A stretch of 64,000 bases of DNA from Leifsonia sp040686855 (GTDB lineage: Bacteria > Actinomycetota > Actinomycetes > Actinomycetales > Microbacteriaceae): positions 682,001-746,000 of the forward strand of contig NZ_JBFBOG010000001.1 in assembly GCF_040686855.1 (NCBI RefSeq). The letters are read 5' to 3'. Positions 55,162 through 63,315 of this stretch are shown one piece after another; positions within the stretch are counted from its first letter, which is position 1, and the number at the start of each line of letters is the position of its first letter. The notes under the pieces were generated by a model. That model searched no databases. It was not told where the DNA came from and worked only from the letters and a program-made list of their open reading frames with translations. The translations under genes were made by a program, and so were the position numbers.

Positions 55162-55761
55162 CTATTGTCGCGCGCGCGCCCGATGCGCCCGCACCTTGGC
55201 GCGGTTGCCGCAACGCTGCATGGAGCACCAGCGGCGGGTGCCGCTGCGCGAGGTGTCGAGGTAGACGAGGTCGCAGTCATCGGCCGAGCACTCGCGGATG
55301 CGGCCGTCGACGTCCGGACCGAAGAGGCGCACCGCGTCCCGGGCTATCGAGCCGAGGGCCTGGTGCGGGCGCGCCTTCGTGCGGCCCGCCTGACGCGCTC
55401 CACCGGCGAGCACCGGCGGGATGTCGGGCGTGGCGGCGAAGAGGTTCACCACATCCACGTCGTCGGGCGACAGCGCCTCGGCGAGGCTGGCCTGTCGTGC
55501 GAGGCGGCCGATCGCCGCGCGCAGCGTGCCCGCGTCGCGGAACTCGCGGTCGCCCGCCGTGGGCGCGACCTCGGGGAAGCGCTCGATCAGCCAGTCGTTC
55601 AGAACGGCGGCATCCGGCACGAGTTCGCGGTGGCCGCCCGCGTCGTCGCCGCCGGCGGTGTGCGCGAAGTCGAGGGCCAGAGAGCCCGAATCGAACCACC
55701 AGCGCTGGCCGTCCACGGGCTCCATCCACTGTCCGGTCTGCCTGGTGATCAACGCTTCCAT
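55162..55761 (-). CDS. CGNR zinc-finger protein, probable regulator
   Basis: A 199-residue protein with an ABATE-type N-terminal domain and a C-terminal zinc finger (CSADDC and WCSMQRCGNRAKVRAHR). CGNR proteins are considered DNA-binding. ATG 55761 follows a TAGGGT box by 9 nt; a second ATG lies at 55725. It heads the pxpABC operon and may respond to 5-oxoproline or a related metabolite, which is inference from context. Confidence 0.85.
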   Translation of the reverse strand: MEALITRQTGQWMEPVDGQRWWFDSGSLALDFAHTAGGDDAGGHRELVPDAAVLNDWLIERFPEVAPTAGDREFRDAGTLRAAIGRLARQASLAEALSPDDVDVVNLFAATPDIPPVLAGGARQAGRTKARPHQALGSIARDAVRLFGPDVDGRIRECSADDCDLVYLDTSRSGTRRWCSMQRCGNRAKVRAHRARARQ

Positions 55762-55818
55762 CGCCCGTACACCCTACCCGGCCGCGGCCGTGCGGACGCC
55801 CTGCGGCATACTGGGCGG

Positions 55819-56427
55819 ATGACCGCGACGAGGCCCGATCCGCTGGCGACGCTCGAAGGACCCACGGTGCTGCTGCGGGCGCTGACCCACGACGACCTGC
55901 CGGACCTCTTCGACGCGATCGGGCATCCCGAGGTCTTCGCGGGCGGCTGGGGCGGAGGGCCCGCGGCCTACCGCGACACGTACGAGGAGTGGCGCGACTT
56001 CATCCTCGGCTACCTCGACTGGGAGCGCAGCAACGTCACGGCCGTCGTCCTGCGCGACGGGGACCGGCTGGTCGGGACGACGACGCTCGGCGACTTCGAC
56101 CTGGTCAACGACTCCGCCCACATCGGCTGGACGGCGTACGCGCCAGAGGCCTGGGGCGGCCGCGTCAACGCGGAGACCAAGCGGCTGCTGCTCGGCACCG
56201 CCTTCGACCACGGGTTCGAGCGGGTGAAGCTGCAGGCGGATGTCCTCAACGAGCGGTCGCGCTCCGCGATCGTCCGGCTCGGGGCTCACTACGAGGGCGT
56301 CCTGCGGCACACCCAGCGCCGCGCGGACGGGAGCTGGCGCGACACGGCGGTGTACTCCATCCTGAGCGAGGAGTGGCCGGCCGTGCGGGATGCGCTCGAC
56401 GAGCGGATCGGGGCGACGCGCGCCTGA
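55819..56427 (+). CDS. GNAT acetyltransferase
   Basis: A 202-residue RimJ/RimL-type acetyltransferase. The N-terminus (LEGPTVLLRALTHDDLPDLF) and the segment IGWTAYAPEAWGGRVNAETK, followed by NERSRSAIVRLG, are typical. The substrate is unknown. The ATG lies 6 nt after CATACT, a -10-like box. Divergent from the CGNR gene with 57 bp between them. Confidence 0.88.
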   Translation: MTATRPDPLATLEGPTVLLRALTHDDLPDLFDAIGHPEVFAGGWGGGPAAYRDTYEEWRDFILGYLDWERSNVTAVVLRDGDRLVGTTTLGDFDLVNDSAHIGWTAYAPEAWGGRVNAETKRLLLGTAFDHGFERVKLQADVLNERSRSAIVRLGAHYEGVLRHTQRRADGSWRDTAVYSILSEEWPAVRDALDERIGATRA

Positions 56428-56433
56428 GCGGCC

Positions 56434-56931
56434 CTACTCGGCGGCGGCCGCGGCGGCGACGCGCCGCTGAGCGGGCGACACCTCGCGGTGCTGCCACGAG
56501 ATGAGGTTGGCGGCGTCGAACCGGCGCGAGCAGGCGCCGCACGCGAGAGCCCGCGCGGGCTTGCGGTAGCGGTAGTGCGTGTGCCCGTTCGGGCAGGTGC
56601 CGACCCACGGCGCGAGGTCGTCGGCGATGGCCCCGCCGTGGAGGCGCTTTCCCTCGTAGCCGAGGTCGATCGCGATGGCACGCCACCGCGGACCGTGGCC
56701 GGCCCGGGGACCGGCGAGCGCGTGCGCGACCTCGTGCAGGAGGATCTGGTGGATCTCGTCGTCCTCGTACCGCGCGGCCAGGTAGCGGGAGACGGTGATC
56801 CGCTTCGACGTGTAGTTGCAGAGTCCGGCGCGGGTCTTGGCGTTGTCGAAGCCGAAGGTCCAGACGGCGGGGTCGAGGTGCAGCGCGATGAGGGCGTCGG
56901 CCCAGCGCCGGACGCGCTCGAGGTCGGCCAT
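56434..56931 (-). CDS. SprT-like zinc metalloprotease-domain protein
   Basis: A 165-residue protein with the metal-binding HExxH in QILLHEVAHALAGPRAGHGP and a C-terminal zinc ribbon (TCPNGHTHYR, CGACSRRF). The eukaryotic relative Spartan cleaves DNA-protein crosslinks; a similar role is inference. ATG 56931 (MADLERVRRWADAL) is chosen with GAGAGGAG upstream; GTG 56961 is an alternative. Confidence 0.85.
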   Translation of the reverse strand: MADLERVRRWADALIALHLDPAVWTFGFDNAKTRAGLCNYTSKRITVSRYLAARYEDDEIHQILLHEVAHALAGPRAGHGPRWRAIAIDLGYEGKRLHGGAIADDLAPWVGTCPNGHTHYRYRKPARALACGACSRRFDAANLISWQHREVSPAQRRVAAAAAAE

Positions 56932-56979
56932 CAGGCACGGCTCCTCTCCGAAGCGCTCCACTGCTCCATGCCGTGCATC

Positions 56980-57558
56980 CTACGCGCGATCGGAGTCCGT
57001 CTCGGCGCCCGGAGCGGCAGCCGCGGGGGCTCCCAGGGAACCGCGCTGGGCGTCCAGAGCCGACTGGACGACCGCGACGGCGGTCAGCGCGGCCTGGATC
57101 TCGGCCGGGGAGGCTCCCAGCTTCTCGCGCAGGAACACGGCGGCCGTCATGTCGGCGAGTGCGTTCTCGTAGTCGCCCGTGTCGAAGTACACCTTGCCGC
57201 GATTCTGGATGGCGAACGCCTCCAGCGCCGTCCACTCGCGACCGCGGGCCTCGTCCACACAGCCGGTCAGCTCCACGACGGCCTCGTCGGCCTTGCCCTC
57301 GTACTGCAGCACCTGCGCTCTGCGAACACGCGCGCCCAGCAGCTGCTCGCGGTCGCCCGTGAAGCGCGCCTGGCGCACGGCCTCGTTGGCCACTTCGTAG
57401 GCCTCGTCGAGCCGGCCCAGAAGGCGCAGCAGGACCGCCTTCTCATTGAGCGCGCTGAGGCTGCGCAGGCTGCCGAGCTCCTCAAGACGCTCGCCGGCAG
57501 CGCGCAGATCGACGCGTTCGCGCAGGGTGGTCGGATCGTATCCGAGGATGATGCTCAG
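56980..57558 (-). CDS. TPR protein with apparent CTG start
   Basis: A 192-residue tetratricopeptide protein: SALNEKAVLLRLLGRLDEAY, LLGARVRRAQVLQYEGKADE and AFAIQNRGKVYFDTGDYENA form helical pairs. No ATG, GTG or TTG exists in frame between an upstream stop and GTG 57393, yet the 55 codons before that GTG are clearly coding. CTG 57558 has GGGAG seven bases upstream and a TAGTCT -10-like box at 57589-57594. An AUC start or sequencing error is less likely. Confidence 0.7.
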   Translation of the reverse strand: MSIILGYDPTTLRERVDLRAAGERLEELGSLRSLSALNEKAVLLRLLGRLDEAYEVANEAVRQARFTGDREQLLGARVRRAQVLQYEGKADEAVVELTGCVDEARGREWTALEAFAIQNRGKVYFDTGDYENALADMTAAVFLREKLGASPAEIQAALTAVAVVQSALDAQRGSLGAPAAAAPGAETDSDRA

Positions 57559-57608
57559 GGTTCTGCTCCCGATCGGTGTGACCCCCCAAGACTACCCGCA
57601 GACGCGGT

Positions 57609-58781
57609 TCACCCCGGGCGCTTGACACCAGGGGCCGGAGTGAGTCGCACCTCGATGAGCCGGTCGTCGCCTGAGCGCGGCGATCCGCGTCCGTCCGTGT
57701 TGTTCGTCAGGACCCACAAGCGGTCACCGACGGCCACAACGTCGCGGAGCCGGCCGAGCGCGCCCTCGAAGAACGGCGCCGCGGTCACGGGCGCCGCGCC
57801 GTCGGTCGGCCACGCCGTCCACAGCCGCTGCCCACGGAGGGCCGCGAGGAACACGGTGTCACCCACGACGGCGAGCCCGCTCGGGCTCGCGGCCGAAGTC
57901 GGCCACTGGTAGACCGGATCGGTGTACGCGGGGTCTCCGCCGACGCCCTCGACGACCGGCCACCCGTAGTTCGACCCCGGCCGGATGATGTTGAGCTCGT
58001 CCCAGGTGTTCTGGCCGAATTCGGACGCCCACATGGTGCCGCGCGAGTCCCAGCCGATGCCCTGCGGGTTGCGGTGGCCGTACGTCCACACCGAGGAGCC
58101 CGCGAACGGATTGTCGGCGGGCACCTGGCCGTCCGGGGTGACGCGGAGGATCTTGCCGCCCAGCGAGCCGACGTTCTGCGCGTTCGCCGGGTTCGACGCG
58201 TCCCCGGCCGTGATGTAGAGCATGCCGTCCGGGCCGAAGGCGATGCGGCCGCCGTCGTGGTTGCCCGCTTTCGGGATGCCCGTGAGGACGGGTGAGGGAG
58301 CGCCGACCGCGTACGAGCCGGGCGCACCGCTGAGAGGCATCCGCACCACGCGGTTGTCGTCGGCCGTCGTGAGGTAGGCGTAGAGCTCGTCGGGCGCATC
58401 CGTCGACCGCACCGCGAGGCCGAGCAGACCGCTCTCACCTTGGTGCACGACGCCGGGCACGGTCCCGACGTCGCGCAGGCCGCCGTGCGGCAGCCGCTCC
58501 CGGATCCTGCCGGAGTCGCGCTCGCTGATCAGCGCCGACCCGCTCGCCAGCGGCACCACCGACCACGGCGCGTCCAGGCCGGACGCGAGCTCGGTCGTCT
58601 GCCCGCTCGGCTGCCACGGGATGGCCGCGACGGCCGCCGAGGTGCCGGTCGGCCGCGGTGTCGCGGTCGGAGTGCGCGTGACCGTCGGGTCCGGCTCCGG
58701 GGCCGGCGCCGAGCATCCCGCCAGAACGAGCGCGGCCGCCGCCAGGGCGAGGAGCCCTGAGCGGCGGCCGGGATGGATCAT
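57609..58781 (-). CDS. PQQ-type sugar dehydrogenase lipoprotein
   Basis: A 390-residue glucose/sorbosone dehydrogenase family protein. The signal peptide ends in the lipobox LVLAGC, so it is anchored outside the membrane. The beta-propeller motifs include GLDAPWSVVPLASGSALISE, GNHDGGRIAFGPDGMLYI, GSNYGWPVVEG and WTYGHRNPQG. Cofactor dependence in this family varies and the substrate is unknown. It precedes the TPR gene on the same strand. Confidence 0.88.
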   Translation of the reverse strand: MIHPGRRSGLLALAAAALVLAGCSAPAPEPDPTVTRTPTATPRPTGTSAAVAAIPWQPSGQTTELASGLDAPWSVVPLASGSALISERDSGRIRERLPHGGLRDVGTVPGVVHQGESGLLGLAVRSTDAPDELYAYLTTADDNRVVRMPLSGAPGSYAVGAPSPVLTGIPKAGNHDGGRIAFGPDGMLYITAGDASNPANAQNVGSLGGKILRVTPDGQVPADNPFAGSSVWTYGHRNPQGIGWDSRGTMWASEFGQNTWDELNIIRPGSNYGWPVVEGVGGDPAYTDPVYQWPTSAASPSGLAVVGDTVFLAALRGQRLWTAWPTDGAAPVTAAPFFEGALGRLRDVVAVGDRLWVLTNNTDGRGSPRSGDDRLIEVRLTPAPGVKRPG

Positions 58782-58796
58782 CGCTGCCCGCTGCCG

Positions 58797-59099
58797 TCAG
58801 TCGACGACGCGGACATCCTTCCAGAACGCGACGTAGTTGCTGTAGTCCTTGCCGACCCGGTCGAACGAGCTGGGGTACGGGGTGGGGTAGCTCCAGGCGC
58901 GGTCCTGCAGCAGACCGTCGTCCGACTTCACGGAGAAGTACTGGCACTCGCCCTTCCACGGACACGTGTACGGGGTGGCGCTCTCGACGAGGTATTCGGC
59001 GTTCACGCTCGCGGGCGGGAAGTACCAGTTGCCCTCGATGCGGATGAGGTCCTCCTGCGGGGCCTCGGCGATGACGGTGTCGTTCAGCACGGCTTTCAT
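58797..59099 (-). CDS. DUF427 protein
   Basis: A 100-residue protein. It has the DUF427 core (IRIEGNWYFPPASVNAEYL, TCPWKGECQYFSV, AWSYPTPYP). ATG 59099 follows AGGAGG. The family's biochemical role is unknown. Confidence 0.92.
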   Translation of the reverse strand: MKAVLNDTVIAEAPQEDLIRIEGNWYFPPASVNAEYLVESATPYTCPWKGECQYFSVKSDDGLLQDRAWSYPTPYPSSFDRVGKDYSNYVAFWKDVRVVD

Positions 59100-59139
59100 G
59101 TAAAACCTCCTGTCCGAGCGAACGTACCCCGGGCCGAGA

Positions 59140-59727
59140 TCATTCCGCGGGCCGCGCACCGCTCTGCCGGGAGGCTCGCAGCACGGTCACAGTGTCGGAG
59201 GTGCCGAGGCGGCCGGACGCGGCGACGTCGGCGAGCGGGACGCCCGCGGCGATCCGCTCGCGACCGGAGACGGACGCCGTGAGGAGGTGCGCGACGGCAC
59301 CCCGGAGACCCGTGAACGCGGCGCACGCGGCGGCGGCCTCGGGCGACGCGTAGTCGATACCGAGTGCGGCCAGGGCGTCCACGACCGCGCCCGCCGCGAG
59401 CAGGTCCTCCACGGCGAAGCGCGGTGCGTCCGTGGCGGTCGTGCCGCCCGCCGCGACGAGTGCGACCATGGTGCGGCGGCCCAGGCGGACCTGCTCGTCG
59501 AGGATCCACCGGGCGACGGCCTCCGCGTCCGTGAGGCTCGCGGCGAGCGCCGCGCCGTCGCCGGGGAACGCGGGCGGTTCGGCGTCGACGGCGAGCGCGT
59601 CGATCCAGACGATGACGTCGGCGTCCTGCGCCACCGCGTCCAGGCCGTCCACACCCCAGTCGAACCGTACCTGGTACTTGGCCTGGCGGTGGGCGTCGGG
59701 GATGGCGGCGGTGCGGGAGTCGGTCAC
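59140..59727 (-). CDS. ComB-like 2-phosphosulfolactate phosphatase family protein
   Basis: A 195-residue protein with the family pattern QVRFDWGVDGL, ADVIVWIDALAVDA and TTATDAPRFAVE. In archaea ComB acts in coenzyme M synthesis; that pathway is not expected here, so the true substrate is unknown. The start is GTG 59727, overlapping the EVE gene stop as GTGA. Confidence 0.7.
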   Translation of the reverse strand: MTDSRTAAIPDAHRQAKYQVRFDWGVDGLDAVAQDADVIVWIDALAVDAEPPAFPGDGAALAASLTDAEAVARWILDEQVRLGRRTMVALVAAGGTTATDAPRFAVEDLLAAGAVVDALAALGIDYASPEAAAACAAFTGLRGAVAHLLTASVSGRERIAAGVPLADVAASGRLGTSDTVTVLRASRQSGARPAE

Positions 59728-60218
59728 CGGGCCATCGTAGTTCGACCGGCCGGACGCGGCCGGGCCTCCCCCGGTGACGGACGCATCTGGCGGCGGATCA
59801 GGTCGAAGTCGTGCCGCGTCAGCTCGATGACGCCTCGCCGCAGCTGGTAGCCCCAGTCGGGTCGGTCGCGGGTGAAGTCGAGCATCCCGAGCATCGGGCG
59901 GATGGGCGTCGGCACCGCGTCGTGGTCCCAGTCGATGCGGCGGCGCCACGGCTTGAAGTCGCCCGCCGGTCCGGTCATCGAGGGCCCTTGAGTCACCTGG
60001 AAGACGTCGTCGTCGGCCACGCGGCCCACCGCGGTGAACTGCTTGAGCGGTTCGCCGTCCGGATAGGAGGCACGCGGCGAGTAGTAGACGAAACCGTCGG
60101 AGGGGCCCATCCACTCCAGCGGACCGCGCGCACCGTGATTGACCTGGGCGAAGCCGCCCGCGACGCCGCGCAGGACGTGGTCGTGCTGCACCACGCCCAG
60201 CCAGTAACGGATCGCCAT
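59724..60218 (-). CDS. EVE-domain protein
   Basis: A 164-residue protein with an EVE/PUA-like fold (RYWLGVVQHDHVLRGVAGGF, EWMGPSDGFVYYSP). EVE domains bind modified nucleobases or RNA. The start is ATG 60218 with GGGAG. It is coupled to the ComB-like gene and divergent from the sigma-factor operon. Confidence 0.88.
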   Translation of the reverse strand: MAIRYWLGVVQHDHVLRGVAGGFAQVNHGARGPLEWMGPSDGFVYYSPRASYPDGEPLKQFTAVGRVADDDVFQVTQGPSMTGPAGDFKPWRRRIDWDHDAVPTPIRPMLGMLDFTRDRPDWGYQLRRGVIELTRHDFDLIRRQMRPSPGEARPRPAGRTTMAR

Positions 60219-60250
60219 GCTCCCGTTGTAGCGCACACCACCGTCACCGG

Positions 60251-60277
60251 TGTCGAAACGGGCGGACGCGGTTCGAC
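60251..60277 (+). promoter_or_regulatory. Candidate ECF42-type promoter
   Basis: TGTCGA (60251-60256), a 17-nt spacer and CGAC (60274-60277) match the ECF42 promoter pattern I recall (TGTCGA with CGA/TC). It lies 43 bp upstream of the YCII gene and suggests that the sigma factor reads its own operon. Confidence 0.6.
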
Positions 60278-60319
60278 GTTTTGGTAGGCGCTCGCGCGCC
60301 GCGAGGAGAGGATGGGACC

Positions 60320-60637
60320 ATGCGATTCGTGCTGATGGCACTCGGCGAGGAGGCCGAGACGGCCGCCGCCCGGCCGGAGCTCGACCGGTACCGCGCCGAG
60401 CTGATCCGCGCGGGAGTGCTGCTCGCGGCGGACGCGTTGGAGCCGCCGAGCGCGGGCGCGAGCGTCCGCTGCGCGGGCCAGGACCGCATCCTGAGCCGCC
60501 CGGCCACGAGCGCGGTGAGCGCGCTCTGGATGGTGGAGACGGCCGGCGAGGACGAGGCGCTGGAGTGGGCGCGCCGGCTGCCGCTGACGTCCGGGACGGT
60601 GGAGGTGCGCCGCGTGGCGGGCGACGAGGGCCGATGA
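60320..60637 (+). CDS. YCII-related protein paired with ECF sigma factor
   Basis: A 105-residue ferredoxin-like-fold protein (MRFVLMALGEEAET, then EDEALEWARRLPLTSGTVEV). YCII proteins next to ECF42 sigma factors usually carry a DGPF motif; here the position reads QDRILSRPAT, so the motif is absent. ATG 60320 has GGAGAGG upstream. It overlaps the sigma gene by 4 bases (ATGA). Confidence 0.82.
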   Translation: MRFVLMALGEEAETAAARPELDRYRAELIRAGVLLAADALEPPSAGASVRCAGQDRILSRPATSAVSALWMVETAGEDEALEWARRLPLTSGTVEVRRVAGDEGR

Positions 60638-61938
60638 GCGGCGAGGGGACGGCGGACGATGCGCCCGATCGCGCGGTCGCGGCCCGGCGGGCGGTCGAGT
60701 CGGTGTGGCGGATCGAGTCGGCCCGGCTCATCGCGGGGCTCGCACGCTCGACCGGCGACGTCGGACTCGCCGAAGAGCTGGCCCAGGACGCGCTGGTCGC
60801 GGCGCTGGAGCAGTGGCCGGAGTCCGGCATCCCGCGCAATCCCGGCGCCTGGCTGACGACGGTGGCGAAGCGCCGCGCGGTCGACGGGTGGCGGCGGCGG
60901 GAGCGCCTGGACGACCGCTACGCCGCCATCGCGCACGACCTGGAGCAGGAGCTCGGCCGCGACGACCCCGCGCGCGCCGCACAGGAGCCGATCGGGGACG
61001 ACCTGCTGCGGCTCGTCTTCGTCGCGTGCCACCCGGTCCTCCCGCAGGCGTCGCGCGTGGCACTGACGCTGCGGATGCTGGGCGGCCTCTCGACGGAGGA
61101 GATCGCGCGCGCGTTCCTCGTCCCACCCTCGACCATGGCGCAGCGGATCGTGCGCGCCAAGAAGACGCTCAGCGCGGCGGGGGTGCCGTTCGAGGTGCCC
61201 GAGCGGGCCGAGTTCGCCGACCGGCTGGCGTCGGTGCTGGAGGTCGTCTACCTCATCTTCAACGAGGGCTACTCGGCCACCGCGGGCGACGACTGGATGC
61301 GTCCCGACCTGTGCCGCGAGGCGCTGCGGCTCGGCCGCGTGCTCGCCGAGCTGACCCCGCGCGAGCCGGAGGTGCACGGGCTGGTGGCGCTGATGGAGCT
61401 GCAGGCGTCCCGGCTCGGCGCGCGGACGACGGAGGACGGGTCGCCCATCCTGCTGCAGGACCAGGACCGCACCCGCTGGGACCGCGTCCTCATCGGGCGC
61501 GGGCTTGCGGCGTTGCAGCGGTCGGACATGCTCCGCGTGACCCGTCGACCGCCGGTGAGCCGCGGGCCGTACGCGCTGCAGGCTGCCATCGCGGCCTGCC
61601 ACGCGACGGCCGCGACGCCCGACGCGACCGACTGGGAGGAGATCGTCGCGCTCTACGGTGCCCTCGCGTCGCTGCGGCCCTCGGCGGTGGTCGAGCTCAA
61701 CCGTGCCGTCGCGCTGTCGATGGCGTACGGGCCGGAGGCGGGGCTGGAGGTCGTCGACCGGTTGGCGGTCGAGGGCGCCCTGTCGTCGTACCACCTGCTC
61801 CCGTCGGTCCGCGCCGATCTGCTCCTTCGCCTGGGTCGCCGCGAGGACGCGCGGCAGGAGTTCGAGCGCGCGGCCGCCATGACCGACAACGCGCGGGAAC
61901 GGGACCTGCTGCTCGCGCGAGCCGCGGAATGCCTCTGA
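60634..61938 (+). CDS. ECF42-type RNA polymerase sigma factor
   Basis: A 434-residue sigma factor. Region 2 includes AEELAQDALVAALEQWPESG and GAWLTTVAKRRAVDGWRRR; region 4 includes RVALTLRMLGGLSTEEIARA. The C-terminal 250 residues are helical, with a TPR-like extension (LIFNEGYSATAGDDWMR, LAALQRSDMLRV) as in ECF42 proteins. No anti-sigma gene is present. It is coupled to the YCII gene. Confidence 0.92.
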   Translation: MSGEGTADDAPDRAVAARRAVESVWRIESARLIAGLARSTGDVGLAEELAQDALVAALEQWPESGIPRNPGAWLTTVAKRRAVDGWRRRERLDDRYAAIAHDLEQELGRDDPARAAQEPIGDDLLRLVFVACHPVLPQASRVALTLRMLGGLSTEEIARAFLVPPSTMAQRIVRAKKTLSAAGVPFEVPERAEFADRLASVLEVVYLIFNEGYSATAGDDWMRPDLCREALRLGRVLAELTPREPEVHGLVALMELQASRLGARTTEDGSPILLQDQDRTRWDRVLIGRGLAALQRSDMLRVTRRPPVSRGPYALQAAIAACHATAATPDATDWEEIVALYGALASLRPSAVVELNRAVALSMAYGPEAGLEVVDRLAVEGALSSYHLLPSVRADLLLRLGRREDARQEFERAAAMTDNARERDLLLARAAECL

Positions 61939-61988
61939 GTCGCGCATCCACCGATCCCATCCGCGCCTGAGGGAGCGACACTGGGAGC

Positions 61989-62543
61989 ATGCGCGTGCTG
62001 CTGAAGCTCCTGCTCGACTGCGACCCCGACGCCGCCTGGCGTGCCCTGCAGAGCCCGACCGCGTTCCGCGAGGTGGCGATGCCGTGGCTCGACTTCCGGT
62101 CGGAGGAGCCCGCCGGGTTCCCGACGCGGTGGGGCGCCGAGCACCGGGTGAAGGTGAAGGCGCTGGGGGCGTTCACCGTCGGGACGCAGGCGATCCGGCT
62201 GGACACGCTGCGGTCGACCGATCCGCGCGAGAGCGGGACGCGCATCCTGCGCGACAGCGGCGGCGGGACGGGCGGCGCGCTGGCGGCGATCCCGCACCTC
62301 GACCACCGGATGGCGATCGCACCCGACCCCGCCGGCCCCGATGAGGAGGGACGGCTGCGGACGCTGTACCGCGACCAGCTCATCGTGAAGGCGGGCGCGC
62401 TGACGCCGATCGCCTGGTACGCGATGTGGGCGTTCTGGCAGTGGCGCGGCGTGCGCCTCAAGCGATTGGCCCCGACCTGGGCCTACGATCCGGAGGTACG
62501 CCCGGCGGACGAGCAGCCGGAGACGGGAGCGGTGGAGAGATGA
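61989..62543 (+). CDS. SRPBCC-like protein, function unknown
   Basis: A 184-residue protein opening with MRVLLKLLLDCDPDAAWRAL, the strand-helix pattern of START/SRPBCC ligand-binding folds, then PWLDFRSEEPAGFPTRW. A weakly hydrophobic helix (WYAMWAFWQWRGVRLKRL) lies near the end. Assignment is tentative. The stop overlaps the DUF1684 start by 4 bases. Confidence 0.6.
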   Translation: MRVLLKLLLDCDPDAAWRALQSPTAFREVAMPWLDFRSEEPAGFPTRWGAEHRVKVKALGAFTVGTQAIRLDTLRSTDPRESGTRILRDSGGGTGGALAAIPHLDHRMAIAPDPAGPDEEGRLRTLYRDQLIVKAGALTPIAWYAMWAFWQWRGVRLKRLAPTWAYDPEVRPADEQPETGAVER

Positions 62544-63217
62544 CCAGCGTGGAGCAGCCCGCGAGGGACGCGGCGAGCGACGCCCGTGCGGTGACGGCGG
62601 TCCAGACGGCCGACTGGCGGCGGCGCGTGTTCGCCCTGTACGCGTCCGTGCGCCGCCTCGCCGCCCACGACCCGGCGGAGGCGCACGCACATTGGATCTC
62701 GTGCCGCAACGACCTCTTCGCTTCGCATCCGGCGTCGCCGTTGCTGCCCGAGGACCGCGACCGGTTCACGGGACTGCCCGTCGTACCCTACGACCCGGAA
62801 TGGCGGTTCGAGCTGCCGATCCAGCCGGCGGCGTCGCCGAAGCGGATGGACGTGGAGACCGGCACCGACGGCGTCGTGCCGTTCGACCTGCTCGGCACCG
62901 TGCGCGTCCCGTTCGCCGGGACGCTCGACGTGTGGCGGCTGGCGTCCTACGGCGGCGGGCTGTTCGTGCCGGTCAAGGATGCGCTGGCGGGGCGGCCGGG
63001 CGGCACCTACGGCGGTGGACGCTACCTGATCGACACGATCAAGGGCGCCGACCTCGGGCTCGACGCGGGAGACGGCGAGGCGTCGCTCGTGCTCGACTTC
63101 AACTTCGCCTACAACCCGTCATGCGCCTACGACCCGGCGTGGGCGTGCCCGCTGGCGCAGGCGGGCAATACGCTCGCGGTCGAGGTCCCGGTCGGCGAAC
63201 GGTACGCCGGCGCGTGA
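62540..63217 (+). CDS. DUF1684 protein
   Basis: A 225-residue protein matching DUF1684 in layout: WRRRVFALYASVRRLAAHDP and FASHPASPLLPEDRDRFTGL near the start, GRYLIDTIKGADLG in the middle and FNFAYNPSCAYDPAWACPLA near the end. Function unknown. The overlap with the preceding gene means the two are translated together. Confidence 0.85.
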   Translation: MTSVEQPARDAASDARAVTAVQTADWRRRVFALYASVRRLAAHDPAEAHAHWISCRNDLFASHPASPLLPEDRDRFTGLPVVPYDPEWRFELPIQPAASPKRMDVETGTDGVVPFDLLGTVRVPFAGTLDVWRLASYGGGLFVPVKDALAGRPGGTYGGGRYLIDTIKGADLGLDAGDGEASLVLDFNFAYNPSCAYDPAWACPLAQAGNTLAVEVPVGERYAGA

Positions 63218-63240
63218 CCTTGTCCCACGTTTCCCTCGCC

Positions 63241-63300
63241 GATTCGTGACGAATCGCGCCCGTTCGTGACGAATCGCGCCCGTTCGTGACGAATCGTCGC
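63241..63300. repeat. Three tandem 20-bp units with a palindromic core
   Basis: Units at 63241, 63261 and 63281 share TTCGTGACGAATCG. The first contains GATTCGT-G-ACGAATC, a perfect 7-base-arm palindrome with one central base; the others keep 5-base arms. They are nearly identical apart from the unit ends. The region lies between converging genes, not upstream of any, so an operator role is not obvious. Confidence 0.8.
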
Positions 63301-63315
63301 GCGGGGGCGCGTGAG

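Noticed and set aside
63241..63300. Repeats as a CRISPR array
   Set aside because: Units are contiguous without spacers, only 20 bp long, and no cas gene is near.
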